Assembly (NCBI RefSeq): GCF_000428825.1
Contig: NZ_AUAR01000006.1
Location: 155,516-219,515, forward strand
Origin: Desulfomicrobium escambiense DSM 10707
GTDB lineage: Bacteria > Desulfobacterota > Desulfovibrionia > Desulfovibrionales > Desulfomicrobiaceae
Reading direction: 5' to 3'
DNA length: 64,000 nucleotides
Shown: positions 7,125 through 17,472 of the stretch, one piece after another
How the letters are laid out: every line of letters begins with the position of its first letter
Numbering within the stretch: the stretch's first letter is position 1
Notes under the pieces: generated by a model
What the model was told of the DNA's origin: nothing
Seen by the model: the letters and a program-made list of their open reading frames with translations, nothing else
The model's database searches: none
Translations under genes and position numbers: made by a program

Positions 7125-8184
7125 AGACATCTGTCTCGCCGTGGACGCCATGGGGGGGGATTTCGGCCCGGAAGTGAATGTTCCGGGCTCCCTCGCCGCT
7201 GCCCGCGAGACCGGCGCCAGGATCATCCTGGTCGGTGACGAGACGTCCATCCGCAAGGAACTGGACAGACATCCGCACGCCGACGTGGAAATCGAGGTCG
7301 TGCACACCACCCAGGTGGCGGGCATGGCCGAGAAGCCCTCGGACATCCTGCGGCGCAAGAAGGACAGCTCCATGCAGGTGGCCTTCCGCCTGGTGCGCGA
7401 AGGCCGCGCCCACGGCTGCGTCACCGCCGGCAATTCAGGAGCCGCCCTGGCCTGCGGCATGTTCATCCTCGGCCGCATAAACGGGGTGGACAGGCCAGCC
7501 CTGGCCTCCATCATGCCAACGCTCAAGAAGCCCATCGTCCTCATCGACGTGGGCGCCAACGCGGACTGCAAGCCCTACAACCTGGTCCAGTTCGGCCTCA
7601 TGGCCGAAGTGCTGGCCAGGCACGTGCTGGGCATCGCCAATCCCAAGGTCGGCATCCTGAGCATCGGCGAGGAGGAAGGCAAGGGCAACGCGCTGACCAA
7701 GGAAGCCTATGCCTTGCTGAAGAGTTCATCCCTGAATTTCGTCGGCAACGTGGAAGGCCGCGACGTCTTCACCGGCGAGACCGACGTCATCGTCTGCGAC
7801 GGATTCGTGGGCAACGTGGCCCTGAAGCTCAGCGAAGGGCTGGGCTCGGCCCTGGCCTCCATGCTCAAGACGGAACTCAAGAAATCCATCTGGTCCCGGC
7901 TCGGGACGCTCATCGCCCTGCCCGCGTTCAAGCGCTTCGCCACGAAGATCGACTACGCCGAGTACGGCGGCGCCCCCATCCTGGGCCTCAACGGCATAGC
8001 CATGGTCTGCCACGGCAAGTCCAACGCCCGCGCCATCACAACCGCCCTGCAGCAGGCTGCGCTCTTCGTGCAGAAAAAAGCCAACGACCAACTCGTGGCC
8101 GGCCTGCACGCCAACACGGAACTGAGCCTGTTCTCCAGAAGCGGCCAGGCTTCGGCCACGCGTCAGGAAGCCTCGGCGCTCTAG
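7117..8184 (+). CDS. plsX: Phosphate acyltransferase PlsX
   Basis: Transfers acyl chains from acyl-ACP to phosphate, giving acyl-phosphate for the first acylation of glycerol-3-phosphate by PlsY. It is a peripheral membrane enzyme of 355 residues, with the family start ICLAVDAMGGDFGPE (5-19), the TAGNSGAALA loop near 105-114 and the C-terminal GGAPILGLNG segment. Start at the ATG at 7117, which overlaps the rpmF stop. The longer in-frame upstream stretch is the rpmF sequence read in another frame. Confidence 0.96.
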   Translation: MPKDICLAVDAMGGDFGPEVNVPGSLAAARETGARIILVGDETSIRKELDRHPHADVEIEVVHTTQVAGMAEKPSDILRRKKDSSMQVAFRLVREGRAHGCVTAGNSGAALACGMFILGRINGVDRPALASIMPTLKKPIVLIDVGANADCKPYNLVQFGLMAEVLARHVLGIANPKVGILSIGEEEGKGNALTKEAYALLKSSSLNFVGNVEGRDVFTGETDVIVCDGFVGNVALKLSEGLGSALASMLKTELKKSIWSRLGTLIALPAFKRFATKIDYAEYGGAPILGLNGIAMVCHGKSNARAITTALQQAALFVQKKANDQLVAGLHANTELSLFSRSGQASATRQEASAL

Positions 8185-8227
8185 CCCCGGACTCGGCCCG
8201 GCGATCCCAAGGGAACGTAGGAATCAC

Positions 8228-9217
8228 ATGTCTTCACCGTGCTACATCTCCGGCCTGGGGCTTCATCTGCCCCGGACCGCCATGACCAATGCGGACCTCG
8301 AACGCATGGTCGACACATCCGACGAATGGATCGTGACCCGCACCGGCATCACGAATCGATACTTCGCCCAGGGCGACGAGCCCTGTTCGGTCCTGGCCTT
8401 CAACGCCGCCCGCAAGGCCCTGGACAACGCCGGCCTCGCGCCCCAGGACCTGACCCACATCTTCGTCGGCACCTTTTCCGGGGACTACAACCTCCCGACC
8501 ACGGCCTGCCTGCTGCAGGACATGCTGGGACTCAAGGGCCTGCCCGCCTTCGACTTGGCTGCGGCCTGCTCCGGCTTCCTCTATTGTCTGGAAACGGCCA
8601 GGGCTTTCACCTGCCTCCACCCGGAAGCCAGGATTCTTGTCGTCGGCAGCGAGGTCTGCACCTCGCGCGTCAACTTCGAAGACCGCACGACCTGCGTACT
8701 TTTCGGTGACGGAGCCGGGGCGGCGATCGTCACGGGCGCGGCCAATCCCGGTCCCGTCAAGGTCCTGGACGCGATGCTCAAGGCCGACGGATCGGTCGGC
8801 GGCCTCCTGACCATCCACGGCGGCGGCTCGGCCTGCAAGCCGGTTCTCGGCCAGCCAGTGGGTCCTGAATATTTCGTACAGATGAACGGCCGCGACGTGT
8901 TCAAGTACGCGGTGCGCTGCATGGCCGAGGTCTCGGAGACGGTCCTGGAGCGCAACGGCCTGACGGCCGACGACGTCGACCTCATCATCCCCCACCAGGC
9001 CAACATCCGCATCATCGAGGCCATCGCCAAGAAGCTCGATGTCGGAATGGACAAGGTCTATGTCAACGTCGACCGCATCGGAAACACCTCGGCCGCCTCC
9101 ATCCCCATCGCCCTGACCGAGGCCGTGGCCACCGGCCGCATCCAGCCCGGCATGAAGGTCCTGCTGTCGTCGTTCGGCGGCGGATTCACCTGGGCATCGG
9201 CCTTGTTGCAATTTTAG
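8228..9217 (+). CDS. fabH: Beta-ketoacyl-ACP synthase III
   Basis: Starts type II fatty-acid synthesis by condensing acetyl-CoA with malonyl-ACP. The 329-residue protein has the full Cys-His-Asn triad: C114 (AAACSGFLY), H256 (IIPHQANIR) and N286 (GNTSAAS). It follows plsX by 43 bases and precedes fabG. A perfect palindrome lies in the fabH-fabG gap just after the stop. Confidence 0.97.
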   Translation: MSSPCYISGLGLHLPRTAMTNADLERMVDTSDEWIVTRTGITNRYFAQGDEPCSVLAFNAARKALDNAGLAPQDLTHIFVGTFSGDYNLPTTACLLQDMLGLKGLPAFDLAAACSGFLYCLETARAFTCLHPEARILVVGSEVCTSRVNFEDRTTCVLFGDGAGAAIVTGAANPGPVKVLDAMLKADGSVGGLLTIHGGGSACKPVLGQPVGPEYFVQMNGRDVFKYAVRCMAEVSETVLERNGLTADDVDLIIPHQANIRIIEAIAKKLDVGMDKVYVNVDRIGNTSAASIPIALTEAVATGRIQPGMKVLLSSFGGGFTWASALLQF

Positions 9218-9223
9218 CGGTCA

Positions 9224-9239
9224 TTGAGTACGCACTCAA
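9224..9239. promoter_or_regulatory. Perfect palindrome between fabH and fabG, candidate operator
   Basis: TTGAGT-ACGC-ACTCAA is a perfect 6-bp inverted repeat starting seven bases after the fabH stop and 35 bases before the fabG ATG. Its form (TGAGT-N4-ACTCA) resembles sites bound by TetR-type lipid regulators, but I cannot name the protein, and no such regulator is encoded in the window. Confidence 0.45.
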
Positions 9240-9273
9240 CTCCTGCGTTTCCAGCAACCCCACGAGGTCAACC

Positions 9274-10017
9274 ATGAGCGAACCGATCAAGACGGCACTG
9301 GTCACCGGCGGCACCCGCGGCATCGGCCGGGCCATCGTAAAAAAACTTGCAGGCTCGGGGTACCAGGTTTATTTCACCTACGTTAGCCGTCCGGAGCTTG
9401 CCGAGGCCGTGTGCGCCGAAGTCGCCGCCGCAGGCGGGACTGCCCGGGGCTTCCTGCTGGATGCCAGCGACTGGGACGCCGTGGAGGCCTTCTTCGCCGA
9501 GCACATCAAGGACAAGGTCAGCCTCGACGTGCTGGTCAACAACGCCGGCATCACCAAGGACGGGCTGATCATGCGCATGAAGCGCGAGCAGTGGGAGCAG
9601 GTGCTGAACATCAACCTCACCGGCGCCTTCGTCTGCCTGCAGCAGGCGGCCAAGATCATGCTCAAGCAGCGCCGCGGCCGCATCGTCAACATTTCTTCCG
9701 TCGTGGGTCAGATGGGCAACGCCGGACAGGCCAACTACTGCGCATCCAAGGCCGGCCTCATCGGGCTGACCAAGGCCGCGGCACTGGAACTGGGGTCGCG
9801 CGGCGTGACCGTCAACGCCATCGCGCCGGGGTTCATCGAGACCGACATGACTGAAACACTCCCCAAGGAAGTGCGGGACAAGTACCTGGAACGCATTCCC
9901 CTGGGCTGCCTCGGGTCGGCGCAGGCAATCGCCGACGCCGTGGCCTATCTCGCATCCGACCAGGCGTCCTACATCACCGGTCAGGTGCTCGGAATCAACG
10001 GCGGCATGTACCTGTAG
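9274..10017 (+). CDS. fabG: 3-oxoacyl-ACP reductase
   Basis: An NADPH-dependent reductase of the elongation cycle and a member of the short-chain dehydrogenase family, 247 residues. The cofactor loop TGGTRGIG is at 11-18, NNAG at 89-92, and the catalytic Ser-Tyr-Lys is S141/S142, Y155 and K159 (YCASK). The C terminus [12 protein letters not shown] matches FabG. GAGG precedes the ATG. It stands between fabH and acpP. Confidence 0.97.
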   Translation: MSEPIKTALVTGGTRGIGRAIVKKLAGSGYQVYFTYVSRPELAEAVCAEVAAAGGTARGFLLDASDWDAVEAFFAEHIKDKVSLDVLVNNAGITKDGLIMRMKREQWEQVLNINLTGAFVCLQQAAKIMLKQRRGRIVNISSVVGQMGNAGQANYCASKAGLIGLTKAAALELGSRGVTVNAIAPGFIETDMTETLPKEVRDKYLERIPLGCLGSAQAIADAVAYLASDQASYITGQVLGINGGMYL

Positions 10018-10061
10018 CCTGGTTCCTCAATTCGTACGCATACACACTTTGGAGGAAAGCA

Positions 10062-10292
10062 ATGTCTATCGAAGAAAAAGTCAAAGAACTGGTGGTTGAG
10101 CAGCTGGGCGTTTCCGCGGATGAAGTGAAGCCCGAGTCCTCCTTCGTGGAGTCCCTGGGCGCCGATTCCCTCGACCTGACCGAACTGATCATGGCCATGG
10201 AAGAGGAATTCGACATCGAGATCGATGACGAGGACGCTCAGAAGATCGCCACGGTCCAGGACGCCGTCAACTACATCAAGTCCAAGTCCTAA
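10062..10292 (+). CDS. acpP: Acyl carrier protein
   Basis: The 76-residue acidic carrier that holds growing acyl chains on a 4'-phosphopantetheine arm. The attachment serine is S36 in GADSLDLTE. The ribosome-binding site TTGGAGGAAAG is very strong, as expected for one of the most abundant proteins. A terminator hairpin follows 25 bases after the stop, before fabF, so acpP can be made in excess of fabF. Confidence 0.98.
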   Translation: MSIEEKVKELVVEQLGVSADEVKPESSFVESLGADSLDLTELIMAMEEEFDIEIDDEDAQKIATVQDAVNYIKSKS

Positions 10293-10316
10293 GGACCCGC
10301 ACCGTCGACATGACAC

Positions 10317-10349
10317 GGTACCCCGGTCCGTCTGGGGTACCTTTTTTTT
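10317..10349 (+). terminator. Intercistronic terminator between acpP and fabF
   Basis: An 8-bp stem (GGTACCCC / GGGGTACC) with a 9-base loop and eight T. Since fabF lies just downstream with no evident promoter, it probably acts as a partial terminator that lowers expression of the distal genes. Confidence 0.85.
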
Positions 10350-10404
10350 CATGCACCGTCTTGCGGACCCGTCCGCAGGGCATGTCCCATTTTTCGAGAA
10401 GATC

Positions 10405-11646
10405 ATGATTGGTAAACGCGTTGTCGTAACCGGCCTGTCGGCCCTGACCCCCATCGGAAACACCCTGCAGGACAGCTGGGCCAACCTTGTGGCCGGCGTG
10501 AGCGGCATCGGCCCCATCACCCTCTTCGACGCCTCGGAGTTCGACGCGAAGATCGCGGGCGAACTGAAGAATTTCGACCCCACGGACTATGCCAGCGTCA
10601 AGGACGCCAAACGCATGGACCGCTTCGTCCAGATCGCCGTGGCCGCAGGCAAGCAGCTCATGGAAGACTGCGGCCTGGTCATGGACGAGGAGACGGCCCC
10701 CGAGGTCGGCGTGCTGCTGGGCTGCGGCCTGGGCGGCCTGTCGACCATCGAGGACTTCCATTCCAAGCTCCTCAAGTCCGGGCCCGGACGCATCTCGCCC
10801 TTCTTCATCCCCATGCTGATCGCCAACATGGCCTCGGGGCAGATTTCCATCCAGACCGGCGCCAAAGGCCCCAACCTGGTGACCACCTCGGCCTGCGCTT
10901 CGGCCACCCACGCCATCGGCTACGCCTTCTCCGACATCAAGCTCGGCCGGGTCAAGGCCTGTATCACCGGCGGCGTGGAGTCGACCATCACGCCCATGGG
11001 CGTGTCGGGATTCACGGCCATGAAGGCCCTGTCCACGCGCAACGACGAGCCGACCAAGGCCAGCCGTCCCTTTGACGCCGACCGCACGGGCTTCGTCATC
11101 GGCGAGGGCGCGGGCCTGCTCATGCTCGAAGAACTCGAGCACGCCAAGAAGCGCGGCGCCAAGATCTACGCCGAGGTCGTGGGCTACGGCGCCTCGGGCG
11201 ACGCCTACCACATCGCAGCCCCCGAGGAGTCCGGTACGGGCATGGCCCAGGCCATGAAATGCGCCCTGCGCGACGCCGAGCTGGCCCCGGAACTGGTATC
11301 CTTCGTCAATGCCCACGGCACATCGACCAAGCTCAACGACAAGACCGAGACCAAGGCCCTCAAGGCCGTGTTCGGCGACCACGCCTACAAGATGCCCATC
11401 ACCGCCAACAAGAGCATGATCGGCCACCTTCTGGGCGCCGCCGGCGGAGCCGAGGCCGTGTTCACGGCCATGAGCCTCGTCACGGGCATCGTTCCTGGCA
11501 CCATCAACCAGGACACCCCGGACCCGGACTGCGACCTCGACTACACGCCGAACGGCAGCCGGGAAATGGCGCTTGAATACGGAATCAGCAACTCGTTCGG
11601 ATTCGGCGGCACCAACGCCTCCATCATCCTGCGCAGTTTCAAATAA
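10405..11646 (+). CDS. fabF: Beta-ketoacyl-ACP synthase II
   Basis: The elongating condensing enzyme of fatty-acid synthesis, 413 residues. The nucleophile is C164 in [11 protein letters not shown]; the two catalytic histidines are in [11 protein letters not shown] (about 303) and [13 protein letters not shown] (about 340). I start at [12 protein letters not shown] (ATG at 10405, preceded by GAGAAG); an in-frame upstream extension crosses the acpP terminator and is not credible. Confidence 0.96.
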   Translation: MIGKRVVVTGLSALTPIGNTLQDSWANLVAGVSGIGPITLFDASEFDAKIAGELKNFDPTDYASVKDAKRMDRFVQIAVAAGKQLMEDCGLVMDEETAPEVGVLLGCGLGGLSTIEDFHSKLLKSGPGRISPFFIPMLIANMASGQISIQTGAKGPNLVTTSACASATHAIGYAFSDIKLGRVKACITGGVESTITPMGVSGFTAMKALSTRNDEPTKASRPFDADRTGFVIGEGAGLLMLEELEHAKKRGAKIYAEVVGYGASGDAYHIAAPEESGTGMAQAMKCALRDAELAPELVSFVNAHGTSTKLNDKTETKALKAVFGDHAYKMPITANKSMIGHLLGAAGGAEAVFTAMSLVTGIVPGTINQDTPDPDCDLDYTPNGSREMALEYGISNSFGFGGTNASIILRSFK

Positions 11647-11685
11647 CGATCCGCCGCACGCGCGGCCCAACAGAGTGGAGAAGCC

Positions 11686-12924
11686 ATGGACGAACTCACA
11701 CGCCAGGATCCGCAGATAGCCAAAGCCATCCAGCTGGAAACCAACCGCCAGATCACCAAGCTCGAGCTCATCGCCTCCGAGAACTTCACCTCCCATGCGG
11801 TGCGCATCGCCATGGGCAGCGTCATGACCCACAAGTACGCCGAAGGCTACCCGGGCAAGCGCTACTACGGCGGCTGCGAATTCGTGGATATGGCCGAGAA
11901 CCTGGCCATGGAGCGGGCCCGGCAGCTCTTCGGCGCCGAGTACGCCAACGTCCAGCCCCACTCCGGTTCCCAGGCCAACATGGGCGCCTATTTCGCGGCC
12001 ATCCAGCCCGGCGACACGATCCTGGGCATGAACCTGTCCCACGGCGGGCACCTGACCCACGGCAGCCCCGTGAACTTCTCGGGCCGCCTCTTCAAGACCG
12101 TGTTCTACGGCGTGGAGAAGGAAACGGGCCAGATCAACTACGACGAGGTCGAGGCTCTGGCCAGGGAGCACAAGCCGCAGATGATCATCGCCGGGGCCAG
12201 CGCCTACCCGCGCACCCTGGATTTCGAGCGTTTCCGCGCCATCGCCGACAGCGTCGGGGCCAAGCTCCTGGTGGACATGGCCCACATCGCCGGTTTGGTT
12301 GCCACGGGCCTGCACCCCTCGCCCATCAAGCACGCCCACTTCACCACCACGACCACGCACAAGACCCTGCGCGGCCCCCGCGGCGGCATGATCCTGAGCT
12401 CCGAGGAATTCGGCAAGACCCTCAACTCCCAGATCTTCCCCGGCATCCAGGGCGGACCGCTCATGCACGTCATCGCGGCCAAGGCCGTGGCCTTTGCCGA
12501 GGCCCTGCGCCCCGAGTTCAAGGACTACCAGCAGCAGGTCCTGGACAACGCCAAGACCCTGGCCAAGGAACTGACCGACGCGGGCTTCGACCTGGTCTCG
12601 GGCGGTACGGACAACCACCTCATGCTCCTGGACCTGACCAGCCACGACATCACGGGCAAGGACGCCGAGATCGGCCTGGACCACGCCGGCATGACCGTCA
12701 ACAAGAACACCGTGCCCTTCGAGACGCGCTCCCCCTTCGTCACGTCCGGCATACGCCTGGGCACGCCGGCCCTGACCACCCGCGGCATGAAGACCGACGA
12801 CATGCGCAAGGTGGCCAAGTGGATCGTCGCGACTCTGGGCAGTCTCGACAACGAGACGCGACTGCGCGAAATCAGCAGGGAAGTGGAAAAATTCGCGGGC
12901 CAGTTCCCGCTTTTCGCCTGGTAA
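11686..12924 (+). CDS. glyA: Serine hydroxymethyltransferase
   Basis: Interconverts serine and glycine, loading one-carbon units on tetrahydrofolate. The 412-residue PLP enzyme has the Schiff-base lysine K226 in [14 protein letters not shown], and the N-terminal ELIASENF (27-34) that contacts substrate and folate. Start ATG follows GTGGAG. It continues the fab run after 39 bases and is closed by a 13-bp hairpin before the deaminase and riboflavin genes. Confidence 0.97.
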   Translation: MDELTRQDPQIAKAIQLETNRQITKLELIASENFTSHAVRIAMGSVMTHKYAEGYPGKRYYGGCEFVDMAENLAMERARQLFGAEYANVQPHSGSQANMGAYFAAIQPGDTILGMNLSHGGHLTHGSPVNFSGRLFKTVFYGVEKETGQINYDEVEALAREHKPQMIIAGASAYPRTLDFERFRAIADSVGAKLLVDMAHIAGLVATGLHPSPIKHAHFTTTTTHKTLRGPRGGMILSSEEFGKTLNSQIFPGIQGGPLMHVIAAKAVAFAEALRPEFKDYQQQVLDNAKTLAKELTDAGFDLVSGGTDNHLMLLDLTSHDITGKDAEIGLDHAGMTVNKNTVPFETRSPFVTSGIRLGTPALTTRGMKTDDMRKVAKWIVATLGSLDNETRLREISREVEKFAGQFPLFAW

Positions 12925-12952
12925 ACCGCGCCGTTTCCCGCCGGCTTTCCCC

Positions 12953-12984
12953 AACCACAGGGCCGCTTCCACGGCCCTGTGGTT
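12953..12984 (+). terminator. Long hairpin after glyA
   Basis: A perfect 13-bp stem (12953-12965 with 12972-12984, AACCACAGGGCCG and its complement) and a 6-base loop. The following GATTCGTTTCC is only weakly T-rich, so it could be a partial terminator, an RNA-processing site or a stabiliser rather than a full stop. The next ATG is 23 bases on. Confidence 0.6.
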
Positions 12985-13007
12985 GATTCGTTTCCAAAGA
13001 GGTGACC

Positions 13008-13472
13008 ATGGACAACCGCATCCCCTGGCCGCAATATTTCATGAACATCGCCTACCTCGTGGCCGAGCGCTCGACCTGCCTGCGCCGCAAGGTCGGGGCC
13101 CTGGCCGTCAAGGACAAGCGCATCCTGGCCACGGGCTACAACGGCGCACCGGCAGGTCTGACCCATTGCCTGGAGATCGGCTGCCTGCGCGAAAAGCTGG
13201 GCATCCCCTCGGGGCAGCGCCACGAACTGTGCCGGGCCCTGCACGCCGAGCAGAACGTCATCATACAGGCCGCCATCCACGGCGTGAGCATCGAGGGCGC
13301 GGACATCTTCTGCACCACCCAGCCGTGCATCCTGTGCGCCAAGATGCTCATCAACTGCCGGGTGCGGGCCATCCATTTCGCCGAAGGCTACCCCGACGAC
13401 ATGTCGCGCGAGATGCTCGACGAGGCCGGCATCCCCTACCATCGCATGGAGAGGGAGACCGATGGCAGATGA
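13008..13472 (+). CDS. dCMP deaminase-family protein (ComEB-like)
   Basis: A 154-residue cytidine/deoxycytidylate deaminase-fold enzyme that likely makes dUMP from dCMP for thymidylate synthesis. Zinc ligands are H79-A-E81 (LHAEQNV) with the catalytic glutamate, and C107/C110 (QPCILC). The ATG at 13008 has AAAGAGGTGACC upstream; an in-frame GTG at 13002 would start inside that site. It overlaps ribD by 11 bases, a common pairing because RibD has a related deaminase domain. Confidence 0.92.
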   Translation: MDNRIPWPQYFMNIAYLVAERSTCLRRKVGALAVKDKRILATGYNGAPAGLTHCLEIGCLREKLGIPSGQRHELCRALHAEQNVIIQAAIHGVSIEGADIFCTTQPCILCAKMLINCRVRAIHFAEGYPDDMSREMLDEAGIPYHRMERETDGR

Positions 13473-14589
13473 CGCGCGCTTCATGGGCCGGGCCATTGAG
13501 TTGGCCGAGCGCGGCCGCGGCCTGACCGCGCCCAACCCCTGCGTGGGTGCCGTGCTCGTACGCGACGGCGAGGTCGTGGCCCGGGGCTGGCACACGGCCT
13601 GGGGCAAGGCCCACGCCGAGGTCGAAGCCCTGCGCGACGCGGCGGCCAAGGGCGTGGACCCGCGCGCCTGCACCCTTTTCGTCACCCTGGAGCCCTGCAA
13701 CCACCAGGGCAAGACCCCGCCCTGCACCCGGGCCATCCTCGAAGCGGGTGTCCCGGAGGTTGTCGTGGGCTGCGCCGACCCCAACGCCACCGTCGAAGGC
13801 GGCGGCGCCGGATTTCTGCGCAGCCGGGGAGTGACGGTGCGCATGGGCGTGCGCGAACGGGAGTGCCGGGATCTCATCGCCGATTTCCTGGTCTGGCAGA
13901 CCACGGACCGCCCCTTCTCCATCCTCAAGCTGGCCACGACCCTGGACGGCAGGATCGCTTCCCGCGACGGCCGGGCCGCCTGGATCACGGGTGAGGATTC
14001 GCGCCGGGAAGTGCACAAGCTGCGAGCCTGGTGTGGGGCCGTCATCGTCGGCGGCGGCACCTACCGCTCCGACGACCCGTCCCTGACCTGCCGCCTGCCC
14101 GGCCACGAAGGCCCGCAGCCCCTGGCCGTGGTCGTGACCCGCACTCTGCCCGACCCGGCCGGGCCCTCGAACCTTCTTTCCTTCCGGCCGGGACAGACCG
14201 TCTTCTGGACCACCCGGGCCCAGAGCGAATCGGCCGGGGCAGCGCGCCTGGCCGACCTGGGCGTCAAGGTCCAGGGCCTGCCGGCCCTGGCCGGCGACCC
14301 GGACGGGAACCTGGACCTGGCCGAGGGCCTGCGCCTCCTGCGACGCGATCACGGCTGCCACTATACCCTGACCGAGGGCGGCGGCCGCCTGGCCGGAGCC
14401 ATGCAACGGCAGGGCTTGGTGGACGAACTGCGCCTGTTCCAGGCCATGAAGGTTCTGGGCGACGAGTTGGCGCGGCCTGTCTTCGCCGGTCGCGGCTTTG
14501 CGGCCATGAGCGACTGCTGGGAATTCCGGCTCGCGGAGCAGGGCTTTTTCGGAACCGATCTGTACCTTCGACTGCGACCAAAGGAGTAG
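13462..14589 (+). CDS. ribD: Bifunctional riboflavin deaminase/reductase
   Basis: Catalyses steps two and three of riboflavin synthesis: deamination of the pyrimidine from GTP, then reduction of its ribosyl side chain. The 375-residue protein has an N-terminal deaminase domain (about 1-145; zinc site H51-A-E53 and C79/C88 in [11 protein letters not shown]) and a C-terminal NADPH reductase domain (about 146-375; [11 protein letters not shown] near 155). Start overlaps the dCMP deaminase gene. It begins the ribD-ribE-ribBA-ribH order with no FMN riboswitch visible upstream. Confidence 0.96.
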   Translation: MADDARFMGRAIELAERGRGLTAPNPCVGAVLVRDGEVVARGWHTAWGKAHAEVEALRDAAAKGVDPRACTLFVTLEPCNHQGKTPPCTRAILEAGVPEVVVGCADPNATVEGGGAGFLRSRGVTVRMGVRERECRDLIADFLVWQTTDRPFSILKLATTLDGRIASRDGRAAWITGEDSRREVHKLRAWCGAVIVGGGTYRSDDPSLTCRLPGHEGPQPLAVVVTRTLPDPAGPSNLLSFRPGQTVFWTTRAQSESAGAARLADLGVKVQGLPALAGDPDGNLDLAEGLRLLRRDHGCHYTLTEGGGRLAGAMQRQGLVDELRLFQAMKVLGDELARPVFAGRGFAAMSDCWEFRLAEQGFFGTDLYLRLRPKE

Positions 14590-14591
14590 CC

Positions 14592-15248
14592 ATGTTCACA
14601 GGCATCATTCAAGGCCTGGGCCGGGTGGCGGCCGTGGACGGCGGCGGGAGCGAGACGCGCTTCACCCTGCGCCCCGACTTCGCCCTGACCGACTACGCCC
14701 TGGGCGAGTCCATCGCCGTGAACGGCGTCTGCCTGACGGTGGAAACCTTCGGTCAGGGCTGGTTCACGGCCTACGCCTCGGCCGAGACCCTGTCCGTGAC
14801 CAACCTCGGGGCCCTGCGCGTGTCCGCTGCGGTCAACCTGGAGCGCGCCCTGGCCATGGGCGACCGTCTGGGCGGCCACATCGTCTCGGGGCACGTGGAC
14901 TGCCTGGCCGAGGTCCTGTCCGTCCGCCAGGCCGGGCAGTCGCGCATCTACCGCCTGGGCTTCCCCGAAGCCTGCGCCTCCCAGGTCATCCCCAAGGGCT
15001 CCGTGGCCCTGGACGGGATCAGCCTGACAGTCAACGATTGCGGTCGGGATTATTTGGAAGTAAACATCATCCCGGCCACGCAGCGGGAGACGACCATCTC
15101 CGGTTGGGCTCCGGGACGGCGGGTCAACATGGAGACCGACGTCATCGGCAAGTATGTCCAGCGCATGCTCGCCCCCTGGAACGAGAGCCCGGCCCGGCCC
15201 CAACCTTCGAAAATCACCCCGGACTTCCTGAAAGAGCACGGATTCTGA
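14592..15248 (+). CDS. ribE: Riboflavin synthase, alpha chain
   Basis: Dismutates two lumazines to riboflavin in the cytoplasm. The 218-residue protein shows the two homologous barrel repeats of the family: [10 protein letters not shown] and [13 protein letters not shown] in the first, [10 protein letters not shown] and [14 protein letters not shown] in the second. The ATG follows AAGGAG and is two bases after ribD. The tail after residue 195 is longer than the core and proline-rich. Confidence 0.96.
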   Translation: MFTGIIQGLGRVAAVDGGGSETRFTLRPDFALTDYALGESIAVNGVCLTVETFGQGWFTAYASAETLSVTNLGALRVSAAVNLERALAMGDRLGGHIVSGHVDCLAEVLSVRQAGQSRIYRLGFPEACASQVIPKGSVALDGISLTVNDCGRDYLEVNIIPATQRETTISGWAPGRRVNMETDVIGKYVQRMLAPWNESPARPQPSKITPDFLKEHGF

Positions 15249-15282
15249 TCCGAGCCGTCCGGCGTCCAACCACGAGGATACC

Positions 15283-16497
15283 ATGCACAGATGCACGGCC
15301 GAAGAGGCCATCAATGAGATAAAGGCCGGGAAGATGATCATCCTGGTCGACGACGAGGACCGCGAAAACGAGGGCGACCTGACCATCGCCGCCGAAAAGG
15401 TCACTCCCGAGGCCATCAACTTCATGGCCAAGTACGGCCGCGGCCTCATCTGCCTGGCCCTGGACCCGTCCCTGGTCGACAAGCTGCAGCTACCGCTCAT
15501 GGCGCGCCGCAACACCTCCAAGTTCGGCACCAACTTCACCGTGTCCATCGAGGCCAAGCAGGGCGTGACCACGGGCATCTCGGCCCATGACCGGGCCCTG
15601 ACCATCCAGACTGCCGTGGCCGACGAGACCACTCCCGACGACCTGGCCACCCCCGGCCACATCTTCCCCCTGCGCGCCAAGCCCGGCGGGGTCCTGGTGC
15701 GCGCCGGACAGACCGAGGGCTCCGTGGACCTGGCCCGCCTGGCCGGCCTCAAGGGCGCGGCCGTCATCTGCGAGATCATGAACGACGACGGCACCATGTC
15801 GCGCATGCCCGACCTGAAGAAGTTCGCGGAAGAGCACGACATGAAGATCGCGACCATCGCCGACCTCATCGCCTACCGCTCCCGCAAGGACTCCCTGGTC
15901 CGCCGCGTGGCCGAGGCGCGCATGCCCACCTGCTACGGCGAGTTCACCATCGTGGCCTACGAGAACGACATCGACAGCCACACCCACATCGCTCTCGTCA
16001 AGGGCGAGATCAACGAGGAGACCCCGGTGCTCGTGCGCGTGCACAGCGAATGCCTGACGGGCGACGTCTTCGGGTCCATGCGCTGCGACTGCGGCAGCCA
16101 GCTCCAGCGGGCCATGCAGATGGTCAACGACGAGGGCGCGGGCGTCATCCTGTACATGCGCCAGGAAGGCCGGGGCATCGGCCTGGGGAACAAGATCAAG
16201 GCCTACCACCTGCAGGACGAGGGCCGCGACACCGTCGAGGCCAACATCGAACTGGGCTTCGCCCCGGACCTGCGCGACTACGGCCTGGGCGCCCAGATCC
16301 TGGTGGACCTCGGCGTGAAGCGCATGCGCCTCATGACCAACAACCCCAAGAAGATCATCGGCCTCGAAGGCTACGGCCTGAAGGTCGAGGAACGGGTGCC
16401 CATCGAAATCCCGGCCTGCGACGACAACAAGTGTTACCTGCACACCAAGTACGCCAAGCTCGGCCACCTGCTGCACCTCGACGCCGAGAACAAATAA
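15283..16497 (+). CDS. ribBA: Bifunctional DHBP synthase/GTP cyclohydrolase II
   Basis: Supplies both precursors of riboflavin. The first domain (about 1-200) makes 3,4-dihydroxybutanone phosphate and has the acidic metal site [11 protein letters not shown] (25-35). The second (about 207-404) opens GTP and has zinc cysteines near 256, 267 and 269 ([19 protein letters not shown]) followed by RQEGRGIGL. The length of 404 is normal for the fusion. It sits between ribE and ribH. Confidence 0.97.
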   Translation: MHRCTAEEAINEIKAGKMIILVDDEDRENEGDLTIAAEKVTPEAINFMAKYGRGLICLALDPSLVDKLQLPLMARRNTSKFGTNFTVSIEAKQGVTTGISAHDRALTIQTAVADETTPDDLATPGHIFPLRAKPGGVLVRAGQTEGSVDLARLAGLKGAAVICEIMNDDGTMSRMPDLKKFAEEHDMKIATIADLIAYRSRKDSLVRRVAEARMPTCYGEFTIVAYENDIDSHTHIALVKGEINEETPVLVRVHSECLTGDVFGSMRCDCGSQLQRAMQMVNDEGAGVILYMRQEGRGIGLGNKIKAYHLQDEGRDTVEANIELGFAPDLRDYGLGAQILVDLGVKRMRLMTNNPKKIIGLEGYGLKVEERVPIEIPACDDNKCYLHTKYAKLGHLLHLDAENK

Positions 16498-16516
16498 TTT
16501 CCCACAAGGAGACGCC

Positions 16517-16987
16517 ATGCTGCACATCAAGACCATCGAGGGCCAGCTGCAGGCCCAGGACCTCAAGATCACGATCATCGCCAGCCGCTTCAACGACTTC
16601 ATCGTGGACCGCCTCATCGGCGGCGCCGTCGACTACCTGGTCCGCCACGGCGCGGCCCGCGAAGACCTGACCATCATCCGCGTGCCTGGCGCCTTCGAGA
16701 TGCCGCTGGTGGCCCAGAAGGTGGCCAGAAGCGGCAAGGCCGACGCCATCGTCTGCGTGGGCGCGGTCATCCGCGGCGCGACCCCGCACTTCGACTTCGT
16801 CTGCAACGAGGCCACCAAGGGCATCGCCCACGTGTCCATGGAGACGGGCGTGCCCATCGGCTTCGGCCTGCTGACCACGGACACCCTGGAGCAGTCCATC
16901 GAGCGCGCCGGCAGCAAGGGCGGCAACAAGGGCGTCGAGGCCGCGGCCGCGGCCCTGGAAACCCTGCGCGTGCTGCAGCAGCTCTAG
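16517..16987 (+). CDS. ribH: 6,7-dimethyl-8-ribityllumazine synthase
   Basis: Makes lumazine from the two RibBA/RibD products; typically assembles into pentamers or 60-mer shells. The 156-residue protein has the ribityl-binding ASRFND (near 24-29), VPGAFEMP (57-64) and [12 protein letters not shown] with the catalytic histidine near 90. A clear AAGGAG precedes the ATG. It is followed 17 bases later by nusB, a very common arrangement. Confidence 0.97.
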   Translation: MLHIKTIEGQLQAQDLKITIIASRFNDFIVDRLIGGAVDYLVRHGAAREDLTIIRVPGAFEMPLVAQKVARSGKADAIVCVGAVIRGATPHFDFVCNEATKGIAHVSMETGVPIGFGLLTTDTLEQSIERAGSKGGNKGVEAAAAALETLRVLQQL

Positions 16988-17004
16988 AGAGGCCGGGGAT
17001 TCAC

Positions 17005-17439
17005 GTGACGCACAACAGACGGCATCAACGCCGCTTCGCCTTTCAGGTCATCTATTCGCTGAACTTCGCCACGGCCATGAGCAAGGAGCAGCTCGTCCGC
17101 TCCTTCGAGAACTTCTGGACCGAAGAGGAGTTCGACATCACCCGCGAGGACTCCTACGCCTGGACCCTGGTGCAGGGAGTCTTCGACAACCGCGCGGCCA
17201 TCGATGAGATCATCACCAGGCATTCCCAGCACTGGAAGCTGAACCGCATCGCCAAGGTCGAGCTGACCATCCTGCGGCTCTCGCTCTTCGAGATGCTTTT
17301 CTGCCCCGACATACCCTTCAAGGTGGCCATGAACGAGGCCATCGAGCTGGCCAAGGACTTCGGGGACGACAACTCCAAGACCTTCGTCAACGGCGTCCTG
17401 GACGCCGCGGCCAAGGACGCCGAGCGGGACAGCGAATAA
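17005..17439 (+). CDS. nusB: Transcription antitermination protein NusB
   Basis: With NusE (S10) it binds boxA RNA and promotes processive transcription of rRNA operons. The 144-residue helical protein has the N-terminal RRHQRRFAFQVIYSLNF and the central RIAKVELTILRLSLFEMLF of the family. The start is GTG at 17005 after GGGGA; there is no nearby ATG that keeps the conserved basic N terminus. Confidence 0.94.
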   Translation: MTHNRRHQRRFAFQVIYSLNFATAMSKEQLVRSFENFWTEEEFDITREDSYAWTLVQGVFDNRAAIDEIITRHSQHWKLNRIAKVELTILRLSLFEMLFCPDIPFKVAMNEAIELAKDFGDDNSKTFVNGVLDAAAKDAERDSE

Positions 17440-17472
17440 TACAGTCCGGACACACGACATCCTGAGGACAGC

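Noticed and set aside
10276..12972. A long - strand open frame opposite fabF and glyA
   Set aside because: Both + strand genes are full-length with catalytic residues; the antisense frame has no recognisable motif and no ribosome-binding site.
12983..13008. FMN riboswitch before the riboflavin genes
   Set aside because: I looked for the conserved RFN core in the leader between glyA and the dCMP deaminase gene; only a simple 13-bp hairpin is present.
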